Below, piece by piece: positions 1-8,483 of a DNA stretch of 45,413 nt. Below the pieces are notes generated by a model that was not told the origin of the DNA, did not search any database, and was given only the letters and a program-made list of their open reading frames with translations. Position 1 is the first letter of the stretch, and each line of letters starts with the position of its first letter. The stretch comes from JBDZVM01 sp040255675 (GTDB lineage Bacteria > Actinomycetota > Actinomycetes > Acidothermales > Acidothermaceae), in assembly GCA_040255675.1 (NCBI GenBank), contig JBDZVM010000033.1, forward strand, positions 1 through 45,413, written 5' to 3'. Made by a program: the position numbers and the translations under genes.

Positions 1-4
1 CGCC

Positions 5-1423
5 TCACTCGGCCTGGCGGACGCGTTTCGCCGGCACGTAGTCGCCCACGAGTTCTCGGCTCCACCACGCCCCGCTTTGGCGCCGTTCGTCGCGCGTCGT
101 GAAGCGGTAGCGGTACAGCCGGGCGCGTACGTACGTCGGGGGCTTGTCGGGAAAGGGATTGCGGCGCAAGAGTTTTGCGACTCGCTCGTCACCGGCGCCG
201 AGCCGTTGCATGAAGGCGAGCAGCCACGGATGGCTGCCGGCCGACGACATCGCCGCGAACCACATCAGCCAGTCGACGCGCAGGTGGTACGGAGCGATTT
301 GCGGCGGACGCCGTCTGGTGTCACCTGGCTTTGCCTTGAAGTCGAACTCGCGCCACCGCGCGGCGTCGTCAAGGACGGCGGAATCCGTTCCCTCCAACAC
401 GATTTCGTACCGGTGACGGGTGATGCTGCCGAAAGCACCGTAGGTGTTGACCAGGTGCAAAGAGTTGAAGCTCGCGTTCATCAATTGCCGCCGGGATAGC
501 AGGTTTCGAGCAGGCTGGAAGCTGAGCGCGACGCAAACGGCCGTCACGACGAGCGTGATCACGACGTACCACGCGGGCGCGGCCGCCGTTTTGGCATGGT
601 GGTAATCGAAGGTTTTGTCGTCGAATGCGGCGAACGCGGCGAGCATGGTGAGTACATTCAGCCAGGCGAAGTTGCCCGACATCAACAGCCACCCTTGCGT
701 GACGACGACGATGCCGGCGGCCACACGCGCGGCGGGTTGTGGCGCGAAAAGCACGAACGGGACGGCGAGCTGAGCCACGTGGTTGGCCGCGACTTCGAGC
801 CTGTGAAGCGGCTTGGGCAGGTGATGGAAGTACCAGCTCAGCGGTCCGGGAAGCGGCTGGGTTTCATGGTGGTAATAAAGGCAGGTCAGGTCTCGCCAGC
901 AAGGATCGCCGCGCATTTTGATCAGCCCCGCGCCGAACTCCACCCGAAAAGCCAGCCAGCGAAACAGCCAAAGGATCGTGATCGGCGGAGCTACGGAGTC
1001 GGAGCCGAGAAAGGCGGCTAGAAATCCGGCTTCGAGAAGCAGCGACTCCCACCCGAACGCATAGAAAATCTGGCCGACGTTGACGATCGACAAGTACAGC
1101 GCCCACATCGCCAGTTGAACGATCATCGGGGCCCACGGCGGCCCTTGCTGCGGAACGCCGGCCACGATGAGCGCCGCGAGAACCGATCCCATGCTCGCGA
1201 CGGCTACCAGGAGCCGGTCAGAGTACATAAGGTGAAAGAGGCTCGGCGACCGACGAAACGGCACTCTCGCGAGAAATTGGCGCACCGGCAACAATCCGCG
1301 CTCACCCAGGAGCGCACGAAATTGAAGCGCCGCGCACACGAACGCGATGAGGTAAACCGCGGCGATCCCTCGTTGCACGACCATCCGCGCGACAAAGTAG
1401 CTGTCGGCGTTGAACCAGCTCAC
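5..1423 (-). CDS. Lipase maturation factor family membrane protein (LMF1-like)
   Basis: Protein of 472 aa with several hydrophobic segments (about residues 15-35, 70-90, 98-118, 125-160, 215-265, 285-305) and a soluble C-terminal part. The stretch NSLHLVNTYGAFGSITRHR followed by YEIVLEGT, and the later APYHLRVDWLMWFAAM, are hallmarks of the lipase maturation factor family. In vertebrates LMF1 helps fold dimeric lipases in the ER; the bacterial role is unknown. A GTG start (SWFNADSYF) is used and the stop lies at the window edge, so the gene is complete. It is transcribed away from the hemerythrin-like gene, with about 100 bases for divergent promoters. No lipase gene is visible nearby. The family call is secure; the function is not. 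Confidence 0.85.
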   Translation of the reverse strand: MSWFNADSYFVARMVVQRGIAAVYLIAFVCAALQFRALLGERGLLPVRQFLARVPFRRSPSLFHLMYSDRLLVAVASMGSVLAALIVAGVPQQGPPWAPMIVQLAMWALYLSIVNVGQIFYAFGWESLLLEAGFLAAFLGSDSVAPPITILWLFRWLAFRVEFGAGLIKMRGDPCWRDLTCLYYHHETQPLPGPLSWYFHHLPKPLHRLEVAANHVAQLAVPFVLFAPQPAARVAAGIVVVTQGWLLMSGNFAWLNVLTMLAAFAAFDDKTFDYHHAKTAAAPAWYVVITLVVTAVCVALSFQPARNLLSRRQLMNASFNSLHLVNTYGAFGSITRHRYEIVLEGTDSAVLDDAARWREFDFKAKPGDTRRRPPQIAPYHLRVDWLMWFAAMSSAGSHPWLLAFMQRLGAGDERVAKLLRRNPFPDKPPTYVRARLYRYRFTTRDERRQSGAWWSRELVGDYVPAKRVRQAE

Positions 1424-1526
1424 GAAGCTAGCCTGCCGTTTCTGGCCTGTTCGAGCTAGAGCGCGGTCGTAACAGCCGCACGCGTGAGGCGTTCATGCGG
1501 GCACGGGCAAGGGCATCAAACCGGCT

Positions 1527-2105
1527 GTGAACAACGACATCCCGCTCGCGCGGCTCTTGACCGCGTGGCAGGCCGAGACGAGAGACGCGCTGGGCGACTT
1601 ACAACGCCCACCGCATGCCGAGGGTGTGTTGCCGTCGTCCGACATTGACGAGGCGTCGGCGGCGATGCGTCGGTTTCGACGGATGCTTATGCCGCGGGAG
1701 ACGCTCAAACAGCGGTTCTTGTGGCCCGCGATTCGCGCGAACCTCGGTGACGGCGCCGACGTTGCCGAGGGGTTGCGCGCGCGCAAGCACGACTTCGAAC
1801 AAGAGATGATCCGGCTGCGCTGGGCTGACGAGCGATCTTTGCGCTTCGACCGGCAGATCGACACGTTGATCGAGCGAATTGGCGATTACCTCGACGGCGA
1901 GGCCACCGTCGTGCCGAGGTTGGCGACAGAGATCCCGGTGGCCGCGCAGGAGCGACTCGTGCGTGAACTGACGATGCGCCGGCCGCCGCTCCCCGTGCAG
2001 CCGCATCCGGACCTGCCGAGGGCGCCGTGGGCGGCCACCGTGCTCGGCCACGTAGCCGGAGTCGTCGATCGATTCCGTGATCGGTTCACCACAGCGCCGG
2101 GCTAG
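1527..2105 (+). CDS. Hemerythrin-like (HHE-type) helical protein, degenerate ligands
   Basis: Soluble, mostly helical protein of 192 aa with no signal peptide. The pattern FRRMLMPRETLKQRFLWPAI, then KHDFEQEMIRL, then DGEATVVPRLA resembles the paired-helix HHE cation-binding fold, in which His and Glu residues bind a di-iron centre. Most expected histidines are absent: the usual HE of the second helix reads RETLKQR and the final EEE-LFP motif reads GEATVVPRL. The protein may therefore not bind iron. The GTG start gives MNNDIPLARLL; no strong ribosome binding site is seen. It precedes the Mrp antiporter operon by 93 bases with no clear link. The call rests on pattern only and could be wrong. 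Confidence 0.45.
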   Translation: MNNDIPLARLLTAWQAETRDALGDLQRPPHAEGVLPSSDIDEASAAMRRFRRMLMPRETLKQRFLWPAIRANLGDGADVAEGLRARKHDFEQEMIRLRWADERSLRFDRQIDTLIERIGDYLDGEATVVPRLATEIPVAAQERLVRELTMRRPPLPVQPHPDLPRAPWAATVLGHVAGVVDRFRDRFTTAPG

Positions 2106-2198
2106 CCGGACGCGGCGCGGTGTGAGCGTGGCTGAACGGGGCAGATGGAAAGCACAAGATCGCCGTAAAACGATCGAGGTAACGAGGCAGGCGCGCTG

Positions 2199-2693
2199 AT
2201 GCAGCTACGGACAATGACCGCCGTCGCGGCGGAGATGCTCGCGTGGTCGGTTCTCATGGTGGGCCTGTGGGCCGTCACGTTGTCAGCCGCCACGGTGCCG
2301 GAGATTGTGGCGGCGGCCGTCGCCGGGGTCGCGTCCGCGCTTGGCGCCGTTGCCGCGCGGCGGGCTCTCGGCGGCAGCTGGCGGGTCAACGCTCGCTGGT
2401 CGTGCTGGCTCGTCGTGTGGTGTGGGTCGATTGCCGCCGACACCGTCGCCGTCTTCGCGTTGGCCGCCCGTCACCTGCGCGACCGCGACGTGGCGGGCGA
2501 CGTCACCGAGGTCGTGTTGAAGCGGACGCCGGGGGATCGGCCGGCCGAAGACATGCATCGCGCTTTAGCGGCATTGGTCCTGTCGAGCACGCCGGGTTCG
2601 GTCGTTTACGACTCTGATCCGCGCGGGCATCGGCTCGGCGTGCACACGATCGTCGATACGCCGCCCGACCTCGAAGCGGCGGTGTCGCGATGA
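2199..2693 (+). CDS. mnhE: Na+/H+ antiporter subunit E (MnhE/MrpE)
   Basis: First gene of a tightly packed Mrp-type cation/proton antiporter operon. The 164-aa protein has two or three membrane segments in its N-terminal half (about residues 7-55 and 68-90) and the MnhE signature ALAALVLSSTPGSVVYD in the cytoplasmic C-terminal half. MrpE is a small accessory subunit needed for assembly and full activity of the complex. The stop codon overlaps the start of mnhF by 4 bases. The ATG is preceded by a modest GAGG element. A promoter should lie in 2106-2198, but none stands out. Confidence 0.9.
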   Translation: MQLRTMTAVAAEMLAWSVLMVGLWAVTLSAATVPEIVAAAVAGVASALGAVAARRALGGSWRVNARWSCWLVVWCGSIAADTVAVFALAARHLRDRDVAGDVTEVVLKRTPGDRPAEDMHRALAALVLSSTPGSVVYDSDPRGHRLGVHTIVDTPPDLEAAVSR

Positions 2694-2941
2694 CCGTATG
2701 GTTCGTCGCGAGCTTGGTCCTGCTGATCGGCGGCTTAGTGCCGGCCACGCTGCTCGGGTCGCGCGGCGGCCCCACCGACCGGCTCATCGGGCTCATGCTC
2801 GCGAGCATTGTCGGCGTGCTCGCCATGTTGACGCTGGCGCAGGCGTACGGCCAGTCGTCATACCTCATCGTGCCGCTTGTGCTAGCGACGTTGTCGGTTA
2901 CCGGAGTGTTGGTTTTCACCAGGCTGCTCGGGCCGAGGTGA
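2690..2941 (+). CDS. mnhF: Na+/H+ antiporter subunit F (MnhF/MrpF)
   Basis: Protein of 83 aa with three predicted membrane helices, the expected size and topology of MrpF. The central motif GGPTDRLIGLMLAS matches the family's conserved region, including the Asp in the second helix. It starts with ATG overlapping the mnhE stop (ATGA) and is followed by mnhG after 4 bases, so it is translationally coupled inside the operon. In Mrp complexes subunit F forms part of the small-subunit membrane arm beside E and G. Confidence 0.9.
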   Translation: MTVWFVASLVLLIGGLVPATLLGSRGGPTDRLIGLMLASIVGVLAMLTLAQAYGQSSYLIVPLVLATLSVTGVLVFTRLLGPR

Positions 2942-2945
2942 ATCG

Positions 2946-3245
2946 GTGCGCACACTGTCGTACATCTTGCTGTTCGTCGGCGTGGGCGTGACAGTGGCGT
3001 CGGCGTTCGCGGCGCTGTGGTTGCGTGGCGTCTTCGCGCGACTGCATTTTTTGTCGCCGACGACGTCGATCGCCGCGCCGCTGATCGGAATTTCGCTTGC
3101 GATCGAGAACGGCTGGGGACTTACGACGGGCCTCATCTTGGTCACCGTCTTCTTGCTCGCGTTTTCCGGCCCGGTCGTCGAGGCCGCCACCGCGAGGGTG
3201 ATGGCACAGCGTGAGGCGATCACGGCGGAGGAGTCGCCGGAGTGA
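2946..3245 (+). CDS. mnhG: Na+/H+ antiporter subunit G (MnhG/MrpG)
   Basis: Protein of 99 aa with three hydrophobic helices. The segment RGVFARLHFLSPTTSIAAPL is the typical MrpG sequence around its first loop and second helix. The GTG start reads MRTLSYILLFVGVG. The end overlaps the next gene by 4 bases (GTGA). Together with E and F it forms the accessory membrane arm of the antiporter. Confidence 0.9.
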   Translation: MRTLSYILLFVGVGVTVASAFAALWLRGVFARLHFLSPTTSIAAPLIGISLAIENGWGLTTGLILVTVFLLAFSGPVVEAATARVMAQREAITAEESPE

Positions 3246-3484
3246 ACGACATCGTCTTGATAGTGCTACTGACGTTGGTGGCGGCGGGCGGCACCGCTGT
3301 CGTGATGACCAATGCTCCCGAGCGGCAAGCCGTGACGCTGTCGGTATTCGGAGTTTTGCTGTCGTTGCTGTTCTTTTCACTGCAGGCGCCCGATGTCGCC
3401 CTCTCGCAGCTGGCGGTCGGCACAGCCTTCTTACCGCTCATGGTGATGCTGGCCATTCGCAAGATTCGCGGTGGTGGCCGATGA
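3242..3484 (+). CDS. DUF4040 / MbhD-like subunit (equivalent to part of MrpA C-terminus)
   Basis: Protein of 80 aa with three membrane helices. The motif FSLQAPDVALSQLAVGTAFLP is the MbhD/DUF4040 signature, which in canonical Mrp systems is part of the C-terminal extension of MrpA and in archaeal Mbh is a separate subunit. It starts with GTG overlapping the mnhG stop and ends overlapping the ATG of mnhB. Its presence as a separate gene, with no MrpA-type NuoL homologue in the operon, indicates the Mbh-like arrangement. Confidence 0.85.
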   Translation: MNDIVLIVLLTLVAAGGTAVVMTNAPERQAVTLSVFGVLLSLLFFSLQAPDVALSQLAVGTAFLPLMVMLAIRKIRGGGR

Positions 3485-4230
3485 CCAGGAGTTGGCGTTA
3501 CGCCATCTTTTTCGTCGGCGCCGGCCTCATCGCCGCGTTGTATGTGATCGGGGTTTACGGCATGCCCCATTTTGGCTCGACGTTTCACCCCTATCGCGAC
3601 CGCGCGGTGCCGGCAGCCGTCTCGCACCGGACGGCGAACGTGGTGTCGGCCGTCAACTTCGACCAGCGTGCCTTCGACACCCTCGGCGAGGAGACGATTT
3701 TCTTCGCCTCGGTCATCGGCGCCGCCGCGCTCCTGCGGCCGTCGAAGGAAGAACGTGAGCAGCATTCGCCGAGCCAAGGCGGGCACGTCATGGCATCGAC
3801 GCGGTTCGCGGGCTATGTGCTCTTGCCGGTGACGTTGCTCGTCGGCTTCGACGTCGTAGCCCACGGACATCTCACCCCGGGTGGCGGCTTTCAAGGTGGA
3901 GTCGTGCTCGCCACCGGCCTGCACCTGTTGTACGTCGCCGGCCGCTACGAGTCGCTCGAGCATTTCCGGCCCGTCGAGAAGTTCGAGTACGGCGAGGTAA
4001 CCGGAGCTTTGGCCTTCGCCGGATTGGGTTTTGCCGGCATGGCGATCGGCGGTTCGTTTCTCGCGAACGTCATTCCGTTCGGGGAATTCGGCCAGTTGTT
4101 GTCGGCGGGCACCGTGGAAGTCTTCAACTTCGCGGTCGGCATAGAAGTCTCGTGCGGTGTCGTCGTCCTGCTCGCGCATTTCTTGCGTCAAGCGATCCTG
4201 TTGCGCGGTGGCGAGGCATCGCGGTCATGA
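3481..4230 (+). CDS. mnhB: Na+/H+ antiporter subunit B (MbhE-MnhB fusion)
   Basis: Protein of 249 aa starting at the ATG at 3481, which overlaps the previous stop. An in-frame open stretch upstream runs through the DUF4040 gene and is not used. Residues about 1-85 contain FDTLGEETIFFASVIGAAAL, typical of MbhE / the end of MrpA. Residues about 105-240 are the MnhB domain with LLPVTLLVGFDVVAHGHLTP followed by GGGFQGGVV. Six to seven membrane helices are predicted. The stop overlaps the ATG of mnhC. Fusion of the MbhE and MnhB modules is common in this operon type. Confidence 0.88.
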   Translation: MTRSWRYAIFFVGAGLIAALYVIGVYGMPHFGSTFHPYRDRAVPAAVSHRTANVVSAVNFDQRAFDTLGEETIFFASVIGAAALLRPSKEEREQHSPSQGGHVMASTRFAGYVLLPVTLLVGFDVVAHGHLTPGGGFQGGVVLATGLHLLYVAGRYESLEHFRPVEKFEYGEVTGALAFAGLGFAGMAIGGSFLANVIPFGEFGQLLSAGTVEVFNFAVGIEVSCGVVVLLAHFLRQAILLRGGEASRS

Positions 4231-4574
4231 GCTACTACGCGTATTTCGTCGCGGGCTGGCTCTTGCTGGTGGGTTGTTTCGGGATCGTGCGCAGCCGCAA
4301 CCTGGTGCACGCGGTCGTATCGCTCGCGATCGCGCAATCGGGCACCTACGTGCTTCTGCTCGGTGTCGGCTACCAGCGTCACGCGACCGCGCCGGTTTTC
4401 GGGTCGACGACAAAGCCGAACTTGTCGGTGGTCGACCCGGTCGTGCAGGCGCTGACGTTGACCGACATTGTCGTCGCCGCGACGGTCACGGCACTGCTGC
4501 TGGCACTCGCGATACAGGTAGCGAAACATCACGACACGGTCGACCCGGATCAGCTCTCCGCCCTGGAGGGCTGA
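4227..4574 (+). CDS. mnhC: Na+/H+ antiporter subunit C (MnhC/NuoK-like)
   Basis: Protein of 115 aa related to NuoK, with three membrane helices. The family motif DPVVQALTLTDIVVAAT followed by a helix rich in Ala and Leu (VTALLLALAIQVAK) marks MrpC. I start it at the ATG at 4227 that overlaps the mnhB stop (ATGA), not at the in-frame ATG at 4152 inside mnhB. It ends directly against the GTG of the next gene. MrpC helps conduct ions together with MrpD. Confidence 0.9.
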   Translation: MSYYAYFVAGWLLLVGCFGIVRSRNLVHAVVSLAIAQSGTYVLLLGVGYQRHATAPVFGSTTKPNLSVVDPVVQALTLTDIVVAATVTALLLALAIQVAKHHDTVDPDQLSALEG

Positions 4575-6407
4575 GTGCCCAACGGCGTGCCGCACCTCCT
4601 GCCCGTCATCGTCGTGGTGCCGATCGTCGTCGCCGCGCTGCTTGTCGCGATTTCGCCGCACGTTTCTCGCTATGTCGTCGAAGCAGTCGCCGCCGCAACC
4701 GCCTTGGGTATAGCCGCGGTCGCCGGTGTCGTCGCGTCGCAAACCATGCACGGCCGCGTGGTGAGCTGGCTCGGCGGGTGGAAACCTGACCGCGAGCACA
4801 CCACCGTCGGCCTGGTCTTGGTCGCCGATCGGCTCAGTGCCGGGCTTGCCGTGCTCATCGCCGTCTTGATGACTCTCGCGCTCGTGTTCGGCTGGCGCTT
4901 CTTCGACGAGGTCGGCGGCCATTTTCATCCGTTGATGCTGCTTTTTCTCGCCGGTATGGAGGGTTTCGCGCTGAGCGGCGACATCTTCGACATGTTCGTA
5001 TTCTTCGAACTCATGGGCGCCGCGGCGTACGCCCTTACCGGGTTCAAGGTCGAGGACCGCACCGCTTTGCAAGGCGGGCTTAACTTCGGCGTCGTCAACT
5101 CGCTGGGCGCGTATTTCAGCCTCACCGGCATCGGCGTGTTATACGCCCAGACCGGCCAGTTGCAACTCCCGTTGCTGGCTAAGGCGGTCGACGAGCGCGG
5201 GTTGTCGGCGTTGACCGTCCTCGCGTTCGTTTTCGTGCTCGCGGGCTTGCTGACGAAGGCGGCCATGGTGCCGCTGCACTTCTGGCTCGCCGATGCGCAC
5301 GCGGTCGCGCCAAGCCCGGTGTGTGTGCTGTTCAGCGGCGTGATGGTCGAGCTCGGTTTGTACGGCGCCGCGCGAATCTACTGGGTCGTCTTCGAGAAGA
5401 GCATCCCGCACGAGGTCGTGCGGCAAGCGTTCGTCGTGCTCGGTACGGCGACCGCAATCGTCGGTGCGGTCATGTGTTTCTTGCAGCGGCACCTCAAGCG
5501 GCTCCTGGCGTATTCGACTATTGGGCATGTCGGCCTCTTCCTCGTCGCGTTCGCGATGCTCGACGACGAGGGCACCGCCGGGCTCATTCTTTACGTGCTC
5601 GGCCACGCGGGAGCCAAGTCGGCATTGTTCTTGATGGCCGGCGTGGTGTTGAACCGCTACGGCTCCGTCGACGAAATCGATCTTTTCGGCCGTGGAAAAG
5701 ACGCCCGGGTCATGCCGTGGCTTTTCGTCGTCGCCGCGGTGGCGTTATCGGCGTGCCCGCCGTTCGGTACGGGTCTGGGTAAAGACATCGCCGAAACGGC
5801 AACGGTAAAAGCGGGTTACGCGTGGCTTCCCGCGCTCTTCACCATCGTGTCCGCGGTCACCGCCGCTGCCGCGTTACGAGCGGGGTTGCGCATTTATTTC
5901 GGCCTCGGCGACGTCCCGTCGGAAGCATCTGAGGACGAAGCGACGTCGGGATCGGAAGAGCAGCCAGAAGCCGATCTCCGGCGCGTGCCGCTGACGATGG
6001 TGGTGCCGATCTGCGTATTGCTTGCCGGATGCGCCGCTCTCGGCGTCATCCCTGGCTTTGCCGAGCACGTCGGCAAGGCAGCGCACGTGTTCCTCGACCG
6101 AGACGGCTACGTCTCGCAGGCCCTCGCGAACACGCCCGCTGCCTCGGTGCCGCACATCGCGGGCATGCACTGGACGACCCTCGGGTTGGCGCTGGGGTCG
6201 ACGTCGGGTGTGCTTTCGATCGCGATCGCGTTTGCTTCCCTGTACGCGCGCCGGTTTCCGGCGGCGGTACGACACCTGTCGGGAGTGGTCGCCCTCCCGG
6301 TGCGCGCCGTCCGACGCGTTCATTCTGGCCACATCGGCGATTACGTCGCGTGGTTCCTCGCCGGGCTTGCCGCGCTCGGAGCCTTGATCGGCCTGCCGCT
6401 GCGTTAG
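4575..6407 (+). CDS. mnhD: Na+/H+ antiporter large subunit D (MnhD, ND2/ND5-type proton pump)
   Basis: Protein of 610 aa with about 14 or more membrane helices. Key proton-path elements of the NuoL/M/N family are visible: the Glu in FVFFELMGAAAYAL, the Lys in LLTKAAMVPLHFWLADAHAV, the Lys in HLKRLLAYSTIGHVG and the Lys in GHAGAKSALFLMAG. It is longer than the usual 490-550 aa because of an acidic cytoplasmic loop (about residues 455-475, rich in Ser and Glu) and two extra C-terminal helices. GTG start directly after the mnhC stop. This is the only large antiporter-like subunit in the operon; canonical Mrp has both A and D. Confidence 0.9.
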   Translation: MPNGVPHLLPVIVVVPIVVAALLVAISPHVSRYVVEAVAAATALGIAAVAGVVASQTMHGRVVSWLGGWKPDREHTTVGLVLVADRLSAGLAVLIAVLMTLALVFGWRFFDEVGGHFHPLMLLFLAGMEGFALSGDIFDMFVFFELMGAAAYALTGFKVEDRTALQGGLNFGVVNSLGAYFSLTGIGVLYAQTGQLQLPLLAKAVDERGLSALTVLAFVFVLAGLLTKAAMVPLHFWLADAHAVAPSPVCVLFSGVMVELGLYGAARIYWVVFEKSIPHEVVRQAFVVLGTATAIVGAVMCFLQRHLKRLLAYSTIGHVGLFLVAFAMLDDEGTAGLILYVLGHAGAKSALFLMAGVVLNRYGSVDEIDLFGRGKDARVMPWLFVVAAVALSACPPFGTGLGKDIAETATVKAGYAWLPALFTIVSAVTAAAALRAGLRIYFGLGDVPSEASEDEATSGSEEQPEADLRRVPLTMVVPICVLLAGCAALGVIPGFAEHVGKAAHVFLDRDGYVSQALANTPAASVPHIAGMHWTTLGLALGSTSGVLSIAIAFASLYARRFPAAVRHLSGVVALPVRAVRRVHSGHIGDYVAWFLAGLAALGALIGLPLR

Positions 6408-6476
6408 CGGCTCGCACGTTCGAGGATCGCGGGAGCGGGCATGGAACAAAAAAGCACATGACGACGAGGAGGCCAC

Positions 6477-8279
6477 ATGCCAGACGTTGCTCAGTTCATG
6501 TTGGAGCGGCTGCGCGAATGGGGTATTCACCGCGTCTACGGCTACCCCGGCGACGGCATCAACGCGTTTCTCGGCGCGTTCGAGCAGGTCGGCGGCGATC
6601 CGCTCTTCACGCAAGTGCGGCACGAAGAGATGGCCGCCTTCATGGCGTGCGCGCACTCCAAGTTCACTGGCGAGATTGGCGCCTGCATCGCGACGTCTGG
6701 TCCTGGAGCGATCCATTTGGCGAACGGCTTGTACGACGCGAAACTCGACCACCAACCGGTCATCGCCATCGTCGGCCAGCAAAAGCGGCAGTCGATCGGC
6801 GCCCACTACCAGCAAGAAATCGACTTGCAGTCGTTCTTCAAGGACGTCGCGGGCTTCGTGTCGACCGTGATGGACCAGCATTCTCCCCGCCACGTGCTCG
6901 ACCGGGCGATCAAATCGGCCCTCACCGAGCGGCGCCCGGCCGTCGTCATCGTGCCGGACGACGTCGGGGAGTCGCCGTACGAGCCGCCGCCGCGCATGCA
7001 CGGATCGGTCTACACGAGCGCGACGTGGAGCCAGCCGCACATGACGCCAGACAAGGAGCTGCTGCGGCAGGCCGCCGAGATTTTGAACTCAGGCGAAAAG
7101 ATCGCGATTTTGATCGGGCAGGGAGCCAAGAAGGCGAGCGACGAAGTGCTCCAGGTGGCCGACTTGCTGGGCACGGGCATCGCGAAAGCGTTGCTGGGCA
7201 AGGACGTCGTGCCCGACACGCTGCCGATCGTCACGGGCTCGATCGGTTTGCTCGGCACGGAGCCCAGCCACAAGATGATGATGAACTGCGACACGCTGTT
7301 CATGATCGGAACCAGTTTTCCCTACGCGGAATGGCTGCCGAAGGAGGGAAAGGCGAAGTGCGTCGAGATCGACATCGACGGATCGATGATCGGCGTCCGC
7401 TATCCCAACGACGTGTCGCTGGTGGGCGACGCCAAAGACACGCTGCAGGCGCTGATACCCATGCTCAAGCGCAAGAAAGACCGCTCCTGGCAGAAGACGA
7501 TCGAAAAAGAAGTGGCCACCTGGTGGCGCGTGCTCGATGACCGCGCGCATCAAAAGGCCGACCCGGTCAATCCCCAGTTGGTGTTTTGGGAACTCAACCG
7601 GCGGCTGCCCGACGGTGTTGTCATGACTTCCGACTCCGGTTCGGCGACGAACTGGTGGGCCCGTCAGATCGCGATCCGTGAGGGCATGCAAGCGTCGCTG
7701 TCGGGCACATTGGCCACGATGCTTCCTGGCGTGCCGTACGCCATCAGCGCGAAGTTCGCCTACCCCGAGAGGCCGGTCATCGCCTTCACCGGCGACGGCG
7801 CGTTCCAAATGCTCGGCATGAACGAGCTCATCACGGTCAAGCGTTACGTCGACGAGCTGTGCGGGAAGAACCCCACGCTCATCTTTGCCGTGCTCGTCAA
7901 CGAAGACCTCAATCAAGTCTCCTTCGAGCAACGAGCCCTCGCCGGCGACCCGAAGAATCCCGAGACTCAATCGGTGCCTTACGTGCCGGCGGCGGAATTC
8001 GCGGGGCTGCTGGGATTCGAGGGCATCAGGATCGACAAACCTGGTGACGTCGGTCCGGCGTGGGATCGCGCGCTGGCAGCGGATCACCCCGTTCTTCTGG
8101 AGTTCGTCACCGATCCGCAAGTTCCTCCGCTGCCGCCGCATGTGAAGCCGGAGATGGTGAAGAAGACGGCGAAGGGCCTGCTGCGCGGCGACGAAGACGC
8201 CCGGGGCATCGCGGTCAAGGGCATGAAAGGCAAGCTCGCCGAGGTAAAAGAGCACCTTCCCGGCGCCGGCAAGAAGTAG
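6477..8279 (+). CDS. Thiamine-pyrophosphate enzyme, pyruvate oxidase / acetolactate synthase-like
   Basis: Protein of 600 aa with the three-domain ThDP fold. The N-terminal PYR domain contains VYGYPGDGINAFL and the catalytic glutamate in QVRHEEMAAFMA (about residue 50). The central domain follows, then the C-terminal PP domain with the Mg-ThDP motif starting GDGAFQM near residue 439 and ending VNEDLN. It most resembles the YdaP/PoxB-like group that decarboxylates pyruvate with an electron acceptor, but acetolactate synthase-like activity cannot be excluded. An excellent ribosome site (AGGAGG) lies 5 bases before the ATG. Charged residues follow the catalytic core at the C-terminus. Transcription probably ends at the strong hairpin at 8287-8327. 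Confidence 0.8.
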   Translation: MPDVAQFMLERLREWGIHRVYGYPGDGINAFLGAFEQVGGDPLFTQVRHEEMAAFMACAHSKFTGEIGACIATSGPGAIHLANGLYDAKLDHQPVIAIVGQQKRQSIGAHYQQEIDLQSFFKDVAGFVSTVMDQHSPRHVLDRAIKSALTERRPAVVIVPDDVGESPYEPPPRMHGSVYTSATWSQPHMTPDKELLRQAAEILNSGEKIAILIGQGAKKASDEVLQVADLLGTGIAKALLGKDVVPDTLPIVTGSIGLLGTEPSHKMMMNCDTLFMIGTSFPYAEWLPKEGKAKCVEIDIDGSMIGVRYPNDVSLVGDAKDTLQALIPMLKRKKDRSWQKTIEKEVATWWRVLDDRAHQKADPVNPQLVFWELNRRLPDGVVMTSDSGSATNWWARQIAIREGMQASLSGTLATMLPGVPYAISAKFAYPERPVIAFTGDGAFQMLGMNELITVKRYVDELCGKNPTLIFAVLVNEDLNQVSFEQRALAGDPKNPETQSVPYVPAAEFAGLLGFEGIRIDKPGDVGPAWDRALAADHPVLLEFVTDPQVPPLPPHVKPEMVKKTAKGLLRGDEDARGIAVKGMKGKLAEVKEHLPGAGKK

Positions 8280-8286
8280 TAGGCAG

Positions 8287-8327
8287 CCGGACGGCGGCGA
8301 CGCGGTAGACGGCCCGCCGCCGTCCGG
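8287..8327 (+). terminator. Hairpin terminator after the ThDP enzyme
   Basis: Perfect 13-bp inverted repeat, CCGGACGGCGGCG at 8287-8299 and its complement at 8315-8327, with a 15-base loop. It begins 7 bases after the stop codon. There is no T-run, as is usual for actinobacterial stem-loop terminators. Confidence 0.65.
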
Positions 8328-8483
8328 GGCACGGGTGCGAGCGCAGTGAGCTAGCTCTCAGCGGCGACAAATGACCTTTTGCGCGGTCGTGCCGCCTCGT
8401 CGGGCGTAGGGTCATATTTGGGGCTGGCGACTTGATCATCATGCCGCCAGATCATTGGCTCGCGACAGGTGGGTGGAAGACGC

